Part shown: positions 16,716 through 26,147 of the stretch, piece after piece
How positions within the stretch are numbered: position 1 is the stretch's first letter
Layout: each line of letters begins with the position of its first letter
Virus record (IMG/VR): IMGVR_UViG_3300005563_000031
Span: 1 to 64,000 of that record
DNA: 64,000 nucleotides
DNA from: a virus
Direction: 5' to 3' (one strand)
Program-made: the position numbers and the translations under genes
The notes under the pieces: generated by a model
What the model saw: the letters and a program-made list of their open reading frames with translations, nothing else
Database searches by the model: none
What the model was told of the DNA's origin: nothing

Positions 16716-17206
16716 ATTTCTCGCACAAAAGTGCTTATGTAAGTAGTGATCAGCAGTACCGATATTGGTTACGACGTGGCTGGAACCAGTGTAGAGAAAC
16801 AGCACCGTATGTGCTGTGGGTGTTGCTGAATCCCTCCACTGCTGATGCCGTGATCGATGACAACACGGTGCGCAAAGCCGCCGGCTTTTCCGACCGGTGG
16901 GGCTATAAGGCGATGATGTTTGTTAACCTCTACGCCTACCGCGCCACGAATCCGCGCGAATTAAAGCGTACGAGCGACCCGGTTGGCCCGGAGAACGATC
17001 GCCACATCACCCAGTGGCTACAAAATGCCAACATGATCGTCGCAGCCTGGGGCCAGGATCCGGTGCCCGCACTCGATCGACCGAAAACAGTATTGGCACT
17101 GCTGCGCCGGCATGGCCCGGTAATGTGCCTAGGCACCAATATTAATGGACATCCGTGCCATCCTTTGATGTTGCCGTACACTACCGAGCGAGAACAGCTT
17201 ACCTAA
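16712..17206 (+). CDS. DUF1643 family protein
   Basis: 164 aa. Matches the DUF1643 pattern: YRYWLRRGW, LWVLLNPSTAD, a DNTVRKAAGFS segment, FVNLYAYRATNP and the late WG and HPL motifs. The family is frequent in phages and mobile elements; the biochemical role is not established. The start at 16712 is set by overlap with the previous stop. Confidence 0.8.
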   Translation: MNFSHKSAYVSSDQQYRYWLRRGWNQCRETAPYVLWVLLNPSTADAVIDDNTVRKAAGFSDRWGYKAMMFVNLYAYRATNPRELKRTSDPVGPENDRHITQWLQNANMIVAAWGQDPVPALDRPKTVLALLRRHGPVMCLGTNINGHPCHPLMLPYTTEREQLT

Positions 17207-17216
17207 GGATACGTGT

Positions 17217-17735
17217 ATGCGAGCGGGTGGTGGACATGCAAAGGGTGCGGAATTCGAACGTAAATTCGCCAAAGAACTATCGCGCTGGGCCTCGCACGGG
17301 GACCGGGACGACGTGTTCTGGCGCACTCCGGGTAGCGGCAGCCGGGCAACGCGAGTGCCCGCTGTAGCCCACGGCGGGGACATTTGCGCCACGCATGAAA
17401 TCGGCCGCGCTTTCTGTGAGCACGTGCTCGTCGAGTGCAAGTGCTACAAAAAGATTGATTGGCGGTTGCTGCTGATGGATCGTAAGGGCGAGTTTTACGC
17501 CTTTTGGACCAAACTCGTAAAGGAAGCCCACGACCAACACAAAATCCCCTTAATCGTGCTGAAAGAGAACGGTCGACCGGTCGTACTCGGCACCGTGTGC
17601 GGCGAATTCAACCCCATTTTAGGTACGCGCGCCCCTTTGGTGAACTCGTGCATAGGTATGTCCGTTTACAAGCAAGAAGCACTGCTTGAACAAGCGTATG
17701 AACTGGTTTGCACACGTTTAAGGAGTTCCGCATGA
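17217..17735 (+). CDS. PD-(D/E)XK nuclease-like protein, possible resolvase
   Basis: 172 aa. The segment GAEFERKFAKELSRW, then FWRTPGSGSRAT, GDI and HVLVECKCYKK is consistent with a PD-(D/E)XK active site (Asp in GDI, E-x-K in VECK), as in Holliday-junction resolvases and some restriction-like nucleases. RBS AAGGAT. Its place after the recombinase and before SbcD-like genes supports a recombination role. Confidence 0.6.
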   Translation: MRAGGGHAKGAEFERKFAKELSRWASHGDRDDVFWRTPGSGSRATRVPAVAHGGDICATHEIGRAFCEHVLVECKCYKKIDWRLLLMDRKGEFYAFWTKLVKEAHDQHKIPLIVLKENGRPVVLGTVCGEFNPILGTRAPLVNSCIGMSVYKQEALLEQAYELVCTRLRSSA

Positions 17736-18232
17736 GAGCGATACACGTCACCCATTACGTCCCCACACCCATCATTTGCACTCCGATCGCGATCTATCGG
17801 CAGCGCTTGCTGAACGTCACGCGCGCTATCGCTGAATTCGATCATTCGCACGACAAATGGCGTGTTGGAAGGGTGTTTATGGGCGCGTACATGAAACCTT
17901 GCGGTTCCCCCGCTTGTGCATTGGGACACTACGCGCTGCGCACGGACTTGCAGGATTATTTGGTCGCAGTGCGTGGACCCCTCGGGGGCGCCATTAAGTA
18001 CAAGTACAACGGGGGTGTGGTGGGTTACGAGGGATACGAAAGCCCTCGATTGCAGGCCCATTTCAACATTACCTACGACGAGGCTAATGAGTTGTTTGCT
18101 CCGAACGGCTGCGGGGTTCCATTACCAAAATGGGCCGCAGACCACCATCCCGGCTTTTTGCCTGCGCGCGTCATTGCCTACATTCGCGCTTTCGTCGCGC
18201 GCAAGTACCCGCAGTGGGAGCGGCGCACGTGA
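17732..18232 (+). CDS. Hypothetical protein, 166 aa
   Basis: ATG at 17732 with AAGGAGTTCCGC before it. A CGSPACALGHYA segment near residue 58 gives two Cys and a His; no complete motif recognised. It overlaps neighbours by four bases at each end, within the nuclease/SbcD operon. Confidence 0.65.
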   Translation: MRAIHVTHYVPTPIICTPIAIYRQRLLNVTRAIAEFDHSHDKWRVGRVFMGAYMKPCGSPACALGHYALRTDLQDYLVAVRGPLGGAIKYKYNGGVVGYEGYESPRLQAHFNITYDEANELFAPNGCGVPLPKWAADHHPGFLPARVIAYIRAFVARKYPQWERRT

Positions 18233-19260
18233 GCTGGCTCATCGCAAGCGACTTGCACTTGACCGTAAAGCCCGAACACGAGTATCGCTGGCAGTTTATG
18301 GAATGGCTGGCAGAGCAAGCCAACCGCGACGACGTAACCGCCGTGCTGCTGCTCGGGGATATCAGCGATGCAAAGGATAACCACAGCGCTTTGATGGTAA
18401 ATCGCACGGTAACGGCAATCTCGGAGCTAACCGTGTTTCGCCGCAAACCCGTACACATCCTCTTTGGCAACCACGATGGGCCGTCACAGGACCGGCCGTT
18501 TTGGCAGTTTTTGGAGCAGATACAGGACGTGCACTACCACACCAAACTCGGCATTGCACACCTCCCCGCGAAGGGGCGAGCAGTGCCGTGTTTAATGGCG
18601 CCGTGGGGTACAGAGGAAGCTGCGATTACCGAATTACGAGACCCGGAGGCGCTGGCTGTGGTGTTTGCATTCATGCATGCAAGCGTTGACGGGGTGACTG
18701 TGGAAAATGGAATGGTGTTGCCCGGACACGTACCCAACAAGTTTCTTCCTCGGGGAAAAAAGATTAAAGTGTGGAGCGGCGATATCCACCTCGCACAAAA
18801 ACTGGGTGATGTTGAGTACGTGGGCGCGCCCTATCACTGTCGATTCGGGGACAATTTCAAAGGGCGCGTGATTAAGCAAGATCCCAACAAGCCCTTCGAA
18901 TACGAGGAACTGCACTTTGGCGGCAGCCCCTCGCTGCACACGCTGAAAATCGCCGCCACTAATGCGAGTCTCCCGGAGTACCTTAAGCCAGGCGATCGCA
19001 TCAAGTTAACCGTGCAGTCCGATCGACCCTTTCTCCCAGGCGAATGGCGCGAGCATGTTAAAGCGGTCCGCGCGCAGTGTGAAAAGCGCGGCGTAGAGCT
19101 AGTGGCTGCCGCACTCGAACGCCCGACCACAAGCACTGACGCATACCAAGCACCCTCCGGCCGACGCAGCGATGAGGCTATTGTGCGCACGTATGCGCAG
19201 CAACAGAACTACGACCCAGCCACAACCGAAATTGGCGTGGGGTTGTTGAAGCCAACATGA
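18229..19260 (+). CDS. SbcD/Mre11-like exonuclease subunit
   Basis: Calcineurin-like phosphoesterase (343 aa). Metal motifs in order: SDLHL, LLGDISD, FGNHDG, a FAFMHASVDG His motif and SGDIH. These match the SbcD/gp47 catalytic domain, which pairs with the ATPase at 21465. GTG start with GGGAG upstream, overlapping the previous TGA. The C-terminal part is a likely capping domain. Confidence 0.85.
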   Translation: MSWLIASDLHLTVKPEHEYRWQFMEWLAEQANRDDVTAVLLLGDISDAKDNHSALMVNRTVTAISELTVFRRKPVHILFGNHDGPSQDRPFWQFLEQIQDVHYHTKLGIAHLPAKGRAVPCLMAPWGTEEAAITELRDPEALAVVFAFMHASVDGVTVENGMVLPGHVPNKFLPRGKKIKVWSGDIHLAQKLGDVEYVGAPYHCRFGDNFKGRVIKQDPNKPFEYEELHFGGSPSLHTLKIAATNASLPEYLKPGDRIKLTVQSDRPFLPGEWREHVKAVRAQCEKRGVELVAAALERPTTSTDAYQAPSGRRSDEAIVRTYAQQQNYDPATTEIGVGLLKPT

Positions 19261-19305
19261 ACACACTCACCCCATAGCCTAGGCACAACTACCGGAGCCG
19301 CCACA

Positions 19306-19374
19306 ATGGCCGAGGTCAACACTGCAGACGAGGGATGGTTGAAGGTGCCATTTGTCATTCGGAGAATTGCATGA
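19306..19374 (+). CDS. 22-codon leader cistron
   Basis: A tiny frame with the strong recurrent leader CCGGAGCCGCCACA. Its TGA overlaps the ATG of the next gene. It may be a coupling leader that brings ribosomes to the following start, rather than a functional peptide. Confidence 0.4.
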   Translation: MAEVNTADEGWLKVPFVIRRIA

Positions 19375-19880
19375 ACGAGTCAGAGCTTAAAACCTCAAAT
19401 GTACAAGTCTTGCAGCAACTCGAAGCATGGATAGAGCGCGCAAAGGGACGCCATCTGACATGCCCGCAAATCCACAACTATCCTCACTTCGGTTATGTCT
19501 GTGACTACGATGAGCGGTGCGAAGGTTGCATGATTGTTGCCGCCGTTCTCGAACTGAAGAGACCTGCTCCCGAGACGGGAGAATGTTCTGCTTGCCGTGT
19601 GCTTGATGATCTGATCGTCGAGCTTTGTGATCTGATCGGTGCGGAGCACATACCAGACCGGATCTACAAACGAGTTGAATCACGCCACAGACTACAACAG
19701 GAAACACGAGTGTGTGATTGCCCGGAAGGCGACGACGGTGATCCCAGCAAGCACGAGGGTTACTGCGATACGCAGAAAGCCGGAACGTCTCAAGCATATT
19801 GCGAGCACGGCTATCGGCCAACCTTCTGCCCAAAGTGCCCGCAGAACGATACCAACGCTATGAATGAGATAAATACATGA
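19371..19880 (+). CDS. Cys-rich hypothetical protein, 169 aa
   Basis: About 14 Cys in several pairs (CEGC, CSAC, CDC, a C..H..Y..C stretch and FCPKCP at the end), so it probably binds zinc. N-terminal part helical. No known family. Coupled to the leader at 19306 and to the gene at 19877. Confidence 0.6.
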   Translation: MNESELKTSNVQVLQQLEAWIERAKGRHLTCPQIHNYPHFGYVCDYDERCEGCMIVAAVLELKRPAPETGECSACRVLDDLIVELCDLIGAEHIPDRIYKRVESRHRLQQETRVCDCPEGDDGDPSKHEGYCDTQKAGTSQAYCEHGYRPTFCPKCPQNDTNAMNEINT

Positions 19881-20710
19881 CCCCAAATGAACAGTTCATC
19901 GAGAGCCTGCGCCGTGGGATCAAACAGCGAGATGCGAAGATCGAGGAACAACGCCAGTTGATCCGGCGAATGAACGAACAGGCTGCAGCGCGCGATAACG
20001 GGACGAAACCAACTCGTGACTTTGCCGAGTTGAATCGGCTGATTCACGAGGGCTGGGATAAAGCTCAGCGCCTCATCGATCCCGATCAATGGTCATATAC
20101 GCAATTCACGGCGATACGTGATGAGTGGTTACTGCTGAATTCGGGGGCTAGAGATAGTAAAGAAACAAACCCGCGCATCACTCTAATGGACGACGGGCGC
20201 GCGATGGGTGGCTCGGATGTCTGTCATACCTGCGAGGCTCACTGCACAGTCATCGAGGATTTGCAGGCTGCGCTGAAATTCGTTTTGCGCGAGAGGATCA
20301 CGCTGCACGAGGGTGCATTCTTCCAGCGCGCTGAGTCGAACGCGCCAGACCCGAGGAGCGGATGGTATTCGTTCCCCTCGATGCCCGATGTAGTGAGCGC
20401 AACACTCCATCAAACACGCGATCTACTACAAGCGAAAACTACCGCGCCACAAACAATCCTTGATCGTAAAGTAATCGTCTGTGCTGCATGTCTCTGTGCG
20501 TGCTGTTGGCAGTGTGAATTCGTATGCGCGAAACGCAATACCATATCTGTCGAGAAGACGATCCGCGAGTTATACGAGCTTTCGCGCAAGGGTGTCCGCG
20601 AGGATTCGGGCTTCTGGTTCAAGGATGCCAATACCGGCAAAGTCGATTACGACGCCAAGTCGGCGGCGCTCCGCGCATGGCACGCTTCGAACGAGGGAAG
20701 TGACGCATGA
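19877..20710 (+). CDS. Hypothetical protein with coiled coil and Cys cluster, 277 aa
   Basis: N-terminal 40 residues form a polar coiled coil. A CHTCEAHC segment lies near residue 116, and a dense Cys cluster (CAACLCACCWQCEFVC) near 202-217 could bind metal. Ends with a helical domain. Function unknown. ATGA overlaps on both sides place it in one operon with its neighbours. Confidence 0.6.
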   Translation: MTPNEQFIESLRRGIKQRDAKIEEQRQLIRRMNEQAAARDNGTKPTRDFAELNRLIHEGWDKAQRLIDPDQWSYTQFTAIRDEWLLLNSGARDSKETNPRITLMDDGRAMGGSDVCHTCEAHCTVIEDLQAALKFVLRERITLHEGAFFQRAESNAPDPRSGWYSFPSMPDVVSATLHQTRDLLQAKTTAPQTILDRKVIVCAACLCACCWQCEFVCAKRNTISVEKTIRELYELSRKGVREDSGFWFKDANTGKVDYDAKSAALRAWHASNEGSDA

Positions 20711-20805
20711 GTCGGGACAAAACACTGGCCGTGCTATGCCTCGTACTCGTGTTGTTGCTCGTGGGTGCGACATTGTACGACGCCATACAGGACGCGCTGC
20801 AATGA
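20707..20805 (+). CDS. Membrane peptide, 32 aa
   Basis: MSRDKT start followed by a Leu/Val-rich helix at residues 7-22. Overlaps both neighbours by four bases (ATGA at each end), which supports translation even though it is short. Confidence 0.55.
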   Translation: MSRDKTLAVLCLVLVLLLVGATLYDAIQDALQ

Positions 20806-21008
20806 TACGTTTGGCTGTTGCGATACAACGCATTTGGTGGAAACGACAACGGCAAATTGATATTGATATCCTGTGGCCTGCCTGTAAGCGCTGTGCGCCC
20901 ACGCTCGAGGACGCGCATAAGATCTTTATGGTACATGCGGTTACGCAGCCGTGTTGGATGCGCGAGTACGGAGACAAATTGTGGCACGTAATACAAAGTC
21001 TCGCTTGA
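20802..21008 (+). CDS. Conserved small phage protein, 68 aa
   Basis: Basic N-terminus, then a DILWPACKRCAPTLEDAHKIF...HAV pattern that recalls small proteins in other proteobacterial phages. Function unknown. Start fixed by the ATGA overlap. Confidence 0.65.
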   Translation: MIRLAVAIQRIWWKRQRQIDIDILWPACKRCAPTLEDAHKIFMVHAVTQPCWMREYGDKLWHVIQSLA

Positions 21009-21220
21009 TGTTCCCGATTCCTATCGACGCGGCTAAACGCGTCGCTGAGGACTACGGTTACGATCAAGTTATCATCATTGCTCGCCGGGTAGGAGAAGCG
21101 GATGAACCGCATGGCGAGCACTGCACGACGTACGGTGTTGACCGGACCAACTGCGATGCCGCCGCCCGTATTGGTGACTTTCTCAAGTTCCGAGTAATGG
21201 GCTGGATAAAAGAAAACTGA
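20981..21220 (+). CDS. Conserved small phage protein, 79 aa
   Basis: GTG at 20981 has GGAG at a good distance; the ATG at 21008 is an alternative that removes nine residues. The pattern FPIPIDAAKRVAEDYGYDQVIIIAR...GEH..TYGV...AARIGDFLKF..MGW recalls a small conserved phage family. Role unknown. Confidence 0.7.
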   Translation: MARNTKSRLMFPIPIDAAKRVAEDYGYDQVIIIARRVGEADEPHGEHCTTYGVDRTNCDAAARIGDFLKFRVMGWIKEN

Positions 21221-21230
21221 GGTAACGCAA

Positions 21231-21464
21231 ATGGGCTGGTGTGGTGCGACTGAAATCTTTGATCCAATGGTACGGTTGATCATCGATCTTGATGTGCCGG
21301 AGGAGAAACAAGTTGAACTGGTCGCAAAGCTCATCGAGGTGCTGCGCGACGGGGATTGGGATTGCGAAAGCGACAGCGATTACTACAAAGAAAATGCAGT
21401 CGTTCGCAAAGCGTTTCTATCGCTCGACGAGCACGAGTATGACTGGGAAGATGAGGAAGACTGA
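21231..21464 (+). CDS. Acidic hypothetical protein, 77 aa
   Basis: Begins MGWCGATEIFDPM, a pattern shared with small phage proteins, and ends in a run of Asp/Glu. RBS TGAGGTAACGCAA. The next gene starts immediately after its stop. Confidence 0.65.
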   Translation: MGWCGATEIFDPMVRLIIDLDVPEEKQVELVAKLIEVLRDGDWDCESDSDYYKENAVVRKAFLSLDEHEYDWEDEED

Positions 21465-23327
21465 GTGCGCCTCAAAACAATAGAAATACATAACTTCCGA
21501 GTCTTCGACCACTTCACATTCGAGTTTCCACAAGCCCCCGGACTGTACCTGCTCGCCGGCCGCAATGAGGACGCGCCGCAGCTAGGCGGCAACGGTGTTG
21601 GTAAAAGCTCGCTATTTGATGCTATAACATTTGCGTTATTCGGACAATCAGCTCGCGGTTTGTCCGGTGGTGACCTTGTGCGCGATGGCATGGGGCATAC
21701 CGATGTATTGATTACAACCGATAGTGACACGTATCGTCGTGTTTGGTCCAAAAGCAGCAAAACCGTTTTGCAGATGAACGGTACGAATGTTGGTAGCGCT
21801 GAGGTACTGGCGCGCATCGGGTTAACACACGAAATGTTTGTTACCTCGACAATCATCCCGCAAAAAGTACCCATGTTTGCCGAGCAAAAGCCGGTAACAC
21901 AGGTAGCATTATTGCAAGATTTGCTGGCGCTGGAGCGGTGGGTTGAATTTGCAACGCGGGCCGCCGCTAAATCCACCGACCTTACAAAGTCTGTAGCCGC
22001 CAAGTCCTCCATGGTCGCCTCGCTAAAGTCGCGCATTGAGGCAATCGACATCGCCGCGATTGAGCGGCGTAGCGACCTATGGAAGGAACAACAGATACAG
22101 CGTATCGAGGCCGCTGTGCGGCGGGTGCGAGAGCTGGAGCTGTCGCGCGAGCCGGCAGAGGGCGTGCAGGATATGCACACTGCACTGGCAGAAGCGCGTA
22201 GCAAGTTCGCACGGGCGAGCAACAACCAACGCGTGCTGAATAAGCAGATAGACGCGCTGCGTAATGAGAAGCACACGCTGAGCGATCAGACTACGGCGGT
22301 CAGTATTGAAATGCGCGTGCTCGAGAACAGCATGCGCACACTGAAAGAGGACAACAAGCTCCTTGAAAGCGGCGCTGGCACGTGTCCCGCCTGCCACCAA
22401 GCCATTACACCCAAACACCGCACGGCGTGCCTCAAAACGGCGGCCACGAAGCTCGCCGGCAAACAGGATGTGTGGGATGCGCGCTCGCTAACCTACAACC
22501 GTATGTTAGGTGAAATAGCTGAATTGGATAAAGGCATCACAGCCAAGCAAACACAGTTGCGCGATGCCGAGCGGTCCGCCACGGTTAACCAGGCGATCAT
22601 TTCTCAGTACGACAAACGCCTCGCTGTGGAAACAGAACGGGTGCGGATGCTCGATACCAAAATACAAGAAGCCTGCGCGTACGAGGACGACTTGCGCGAC
22701 GAAGTCAACCCGCATGCCGAAGCGTGGGAAACAGCGCAAGCAGCGCTCGTTAAGGCACAGGCCGACCTCATTGAAGCTGAAAAGGCGCTCACAGTGGTAC
22801 AAGATGAGGCGGCCCGCTTTGCGCTGTGGAGCAAGTCCTTCAAGTCCATCCGCAGCCAACTCGTGTCCGATGCACTGCACCAGTTCGCAACTGAAATCGC
22901 GATTGCGCTCGAGGACATGGGGCTGCTCGGGTGGGAATGCATGCCCATGTTTGATGCTTCGGTGTTTGAATCCGCGCGCAACGCCACCGGCTTTCGTTTC
23001 GTCGTGGAGACTGATAAGGGGATCGAACGCCCGCTAGATGCGTTTAGTGGGGGTGAGTTGGTCCGGGTGCAGTTATCGATTCAGAGCGCGTTAGGTGCTT
23101 TGATAGCCGACACACACGGCGCCCCGATGGATTTCGAGTTTTGGGACGAGCCGAGCACCTACTTGTCGAAGGAGGGAGTGGAGGGCTTGTTCGTATCGTT
23201 GCGCAATCGCGCGCAGCGGCTCGCACGACCGATTTTCATCGTCGACCACCACTACGCCCACAGCAGTGAACTCGACGGCGTATATCGCCTCGTAAAGCGT
23301 GACGGGGCAACGACACTGGAGGCTTGA
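21465..23327 (+). CDS. SbcC/Rad50-like ATPase subunit
   Basis: 620 aa, partner of the SbcD-like nuclease. Walker A is GGNGVGKSSLFDAI; two long coiled coils flank a zinc hook CPACH at about 307-311; the ABC signature FSGGELVRVQLS is followed by Walker B FEFWDEPS and a VDHHYAH switch. GTG start right after the preceding stop, with GAGGAAG upstream. Processes ends during replication and recombination. Confidence 0.9.
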   Translation: MRLKTIEIHNFRVFDHFTFEFPQAPGLYLLAGRNEDAPQLGGNGVGKSSLFDAITFALFGQSARGLSGGDLVRDGMGHTDVLITTDSDTYRRVWSKSSKTVLQMNGTNVGSAEVLARIGLTHEMFVTSTIIPQKVPMFAEQKPVTQVALLQDLLALERWVEFATRAAAKSTDLTKSVAAKSSMVASLKSRIEAIDIAAIERRSDLWKEQQIQRIEAAVRRVRELELSREPAEGVQDMHTALAEARSKFARASNNQRVLNKQIDALRNEKHTLSDQTTAVSIEMRVLENSMRTLKEDNKLLESGAGTCPACHQAITPKHRTACLKTAATKLAGKQDVWDARSLTYNRMLGEIAELDKGITAKQTQLRDAERSATVNQAIISQYDKRLAVETERVRMLDTKIQEACAYEDDLRDEVNPHAEAWETAQAALVKAQADLIEAEKALTVVQDEAARFALWSKSFKSIRSQLVSDALHQFATEIAIALEDMGLLGWECMPMFDASVFESARNATGFRFVVETDKGIERPLDAFSGGELVRVQLSIQSALGALIADTHGAPMDFEFWDEPSTYLSKEGVEGLFVSLRNRAQRLARPIFIVDHHYAHSSELDGVYRLVKRDGATTLEA

Positions 23328-23590
23328 TGTTGAACGACGTGACGCACAAACGATTCGAGCGGCTGTCAGGCACGCAGTTTACGGAAGTTGAATTCGAAGA
23401 ACTCGCTTTAGGCGACGTATTTCGTGTGGTAGGTGAGGAAAAGTTCTACACTGCGATGAGCCGCCCGCATCCGGTGATCGGAACACCCGGTAAGTGGACG
23501 GTATATGCAGAACAAACCGATCCACCGGCGGGGATGCCACCACATGCAACAAGTACCTCGAGTGACTTGCACTCGCGAGCACACCATTAG
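23327..23590 (+). CDS. Hypothetical protein, 87 aa
   Basis: Starts four bases inside the sbcC-like stop region. A beta-rich small domain (FEELALGDVFRV...KFYTAMSRPHPV) and a His/Ser-rich tail that overlaps queD by 47 bases. The tail may be non-functional. No family assigned. Confidence 0.55.
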   Translation: MLNDVTHKRFERLSGTQFTEVEFEELALGDVFRVVGEEKFYTAMSRPHPVIGTPGKWTVYAEQTDPPAGMPPHATSTSSDLHSRAHH

Positions 23591-24047
23591 CTGCGGACAT
23601 CGAGTCCACAATCACGAAAGCCGCTGCGCTAATTTACACGGCCACAATTACACCATACAGATAACCTGCCAGTCCTATTTGCTTGACCAACTCGATAGTG
23701 TTGGACGAGTAGTGGACTTTTCTGTTATCAAATCTATTTGTTGCGAATGGCTCGAAAACGAATGGGACCACAAGTTCCTCATGTGGGAGGAAGACCCGTG
23801 GTATGACTTCCTCAAAGTTAACAAACTCGCGACTGCGACAGGACTCGTACCTATTCCAGGACTCATCGTCGTTCCGTTCAACCCTACTGCTGAGAATATG
23901 GCTTGTTTCCTTGTCGACAAATTCAATCAGCGGTTTGTCGACGTAAACGTACCAGTGGAATGCACCCACATCCGGGTAATTGAGACACCGAAATGCTGGG
24001 CTGATTACCACGCTGTGCCCCGCTACACCGGCATACTCCGCAAATAG
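23544..24047 (+). CDS. queD: QueD, 6-carboxytetrahydropterin synthase
   Basis: Second pathway step, dihydroneopterin triphosphate to CPH4. Zinc ligands His19, His32 and His34 (LHGHNY), catalytic Cys28, WDHKFL with the catalytic His, and a late VIETPKCWADY Glu. 167 aa counting from the ATG at 23544, which has GCGGGGATG before it; an upstream ATG would add 13 residues. It is separated from the other que genes by the recombination block. Confidence 0.88.
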   Translation: MQQVPRVTCTREHTISCGHRVHNHESRCANLHGHNYTIQITCQSYLLDQLDSVGRVVDFSVIKSICCEWLENEWDHKFLMWEEDPWYDFLKVNKLATATGLVPIPGLIVVPFNPTAENMACFLVDKFNQRFVDVNVPVECTHIRVIETPKCWADYHAVPRYTGILRK

Positions 24048-24056
24048 GCCGCGCTC

Positions 24057-25427
24057 GTGGCCAACGAGTTTACGTACCATGATGAGGTACTGGCTAGCCT
24101 TTTGACGGACGACGAGACCGCCCGCCGGCTCGTATTGTTGGTAAAAGATTACGCTTTTCCGAACGACCAGCAAGCAGCTGTGGCGGATGCGTTGCTGAAG
24201 TTCGCTGAACAGTGGAATGTCGCAGCGAAGGAACACGCCTACCAGCTCGTCGACGAGGAACACCGGCCGTATGTCCGCAAGCTGCAGGAGCTATCTAAGG
24301 GCGTGCATCGCGACTACGTGATGAGCCGCTTGGAGCAGTTCTTGCGCGAGGGCGCGATACGCAAGAACGTGTGGGCGACGCTGGACGCTGTGAACATGGG
24401 CGATTACGACGCAGCTGAAGCCAACATCACAGGCTACGTGCGCCAACAATCGATCCTCTTTAACGCCGGCACGCTGCTTAAGGGCGATGCGTTGCGCTCG
24501 ACGATGGAAGACGATGCAAACGAGGAGGTGTTTAGGACCGGTGTCGCGGCTCTCGATCGCGCGCACGTGGGGCCAGCTCCCAAAACCATGTTGGTGTTTG
24601 TGGCGCCGGCTAAGCGCGGCAAGAGCTGGGCGATGTCGCACATGGCGAAGACAAACCTAGCGGACCGCAAAACAGTGTTGCATGTGACACTCGAGATGAG
24701 TGAGCGCAAAGTCGCGCGCCGGTACGTGCAATCGGTGTTGTCACTTACGAAGCGGGAGGTGGAGGATGGAATTCCAATCAGCACACTCGAAGTCGACAAT
24801 CTCGGTCGGTTTCACGGAATTGGCGCTGATCGAGTGCGGCGGCCGAAGTTATCTGTGGATCTGTACGAACGTGCCAATCGAATATTCTCCCGTTACCGTC
24901 TTTGGATTAAGGAATTTCCGACCGGCTCGCTGACTGTTGCGGACCTGAAAGCGTTCCTCGACACGATGGAGAAAACACAACACGTGGTGCCCGACGTGTT
25001 GATTGTGGATTACGCTGACATTATGAAGCTGTCGGCGGATAACCTGCGGCTCGAAACGAGCATGTTGTACCGGGACCTTCGAGGCGTCGCGTCCGAGCGC
25101 GGCATTGCGCTGATTACCGCGAGCCAGTCGTCTCGCAAGTCGGCGGATGCGCGGTGGGTGCGCGACACAGACATCAACGAGGACTACAGCAAGATCCATA
25201 CAGCAGATGCGGTGTTGACGTACTCGCAGACGCCTGAGGAACGTCGATTGGGGTTGGCGCGGCTGTTTGTTTCTAACGCACGCGACGAGGGCGATAAGTG
25301 GGGCTGCCTCATGTCGCAGTCGTACGCGATGGGGCAGTTTTGCCTCGACTCGCTGCGGCTCGACAACGACGACAGCTATTGGCGCATCGTGGACGGACAA
25401 CCACAGCCGGAGGGCGATGCGCAGTAG
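24057..25427 (+). CDS. Replicative DNA helicase, DnaB-like
   Basis: 456 aa. The N-terminal ~130 residues are helical, then a RecA-type motor: Walker A APAKRGKS, LHVTLEMSERKVARR, Walker B VLIVDYADIM and an ITASQSSR motif as in DnaB/gp41 helicases. GTG start with poor Shine-Dalgarno, close behind queD. Expected to work with the separate primase at 1387. Confidence 0.85.
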   Translation: MANEFTYHDEVLASLLTDDETARRLVLLVKDYAFPNDQQAAVADALLKFAEQWNVAAKEHAYQLVDEEHRPYVRKLQELSKGVHRDYVMSRLEQFLREGAIRKNVWATLDAVNMGDYDAAEANITGYVRQQSILFNAGTLLKGDALRSTMEDDANEEVFRTGVAALDRAHVGPAPKTMLVFVAPAKRGKSWAMSHMAKTNLADRKTVLHVTLEMSERKVARRYVQSVLSLTKREVEDGIPISTLEVDNLGRFHGIGADRVRRPKLSVDLYERANRIFSRYRLWIKEFPTGSLTVADLKAFLDTMEKTQHVVPDVLIVDYADIMKLSADNLRLETSMLYRDLRGVASERGIALITASQSSRKSADARWVRDTDINEDYSKIHTADAVLTYSQTPEERRLGLARLFVSNARDEGDKWGCLMSQSYAMGQFCLDSLRLDNDDSYWRIVDGQPQPEGDAQ

Positions 25428-25442
25428 TTGGTATATGTTGGC

Positions 25443-26147
25443 ATGACAATGCAAAGAAAATCTGTACCGGTACCAAATACTTGGTACTGGCAAGTCGTTG
25501 TAGAGCAATTAACAGGACACAAATACAGAGATGGAACTGGTCGGTGCGTATACTGTGACGTGAGTACACCTCTAACAGAAGAGGACCACTTTCCTATCCC
25601 CGCTATTTTTGGAGGAACAGAAACTGTTCCTGCCTGCGTATTCTGTCACCGATTAAAAGATCGTGTATCTCTTAGCGCGCTCCGTGACTACTATTTTTGT
25701 CATGGAGGCACTGATTCTGAGGGCACGTACATTTCTCATGGCGTGCGTTTATTTTTAGATGGTGTATTTTTTCCTTTTGGGTATTCAGAGGGTGATGGCT
25801 ACTGCTCTGTCTTAGGCGACTTATACGGATTGATACAACCTGACCATTTTAAAACGTTTAAACCCGCTACACGATTGTGGATAGCTTGTCGCATTAGGGA
25901 ACAGTTAGAAAGCATGGCACGCTACCCTGTTTATACAGCCAAACAAATTTTACCTCGTTCGACTACTAACAATAATTGGTACATAAAACACCACGATAAC
26001 GGAGATACGACATGCGAGATCACCGATGTAGGTAAGGAAGTAATGCGCGAATTTTTGCTTAGAAAGGTGGAAGAAACAAAAGATACGGAAAAGTACAATG
26101 TTGGTGATCTTGAAACCTATTTCAATAATAGATTTCGTGAATATTAA
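25443..26147 (+). CDS. Free-standing HNH homing-type endonuclease
   Basis: 234 aa. RCVYCD, then EEDHFPIP, then ACVFCHRLKDR fit a zinc-containing HNH fold (Cys pairs plus DH). Codon use is clearly more A/T-rich than the flanking helicase genes, and Asn, Tyr and Lys are more common, signs of recent insertion. It lies exactly between two helicase genes and overlaps the next start by one base. Start could be ATG 25443 or 25449. Confidence 0.75.
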   Translation: MTMQRKSVPVPNTWYWQVVVEQLTGHKYRDGTGRCVYCDVSTPLTEEDHFPIPAIFGGTETVPACVFCHRLKDRVSLSALRDYYFCHGGTDSEGTYISHGVRLFLDGVFFPFGYSEGDGYCSVLGDLYGLIQPDHFKTFKPATRLWIACRIREQLESMARYPVYTAKQILPRSTTNNNWYIKHHDNGDTTCEITDVGKEVMREFLLRKVEETKDTEKYNVGDLETYFNNRFREY

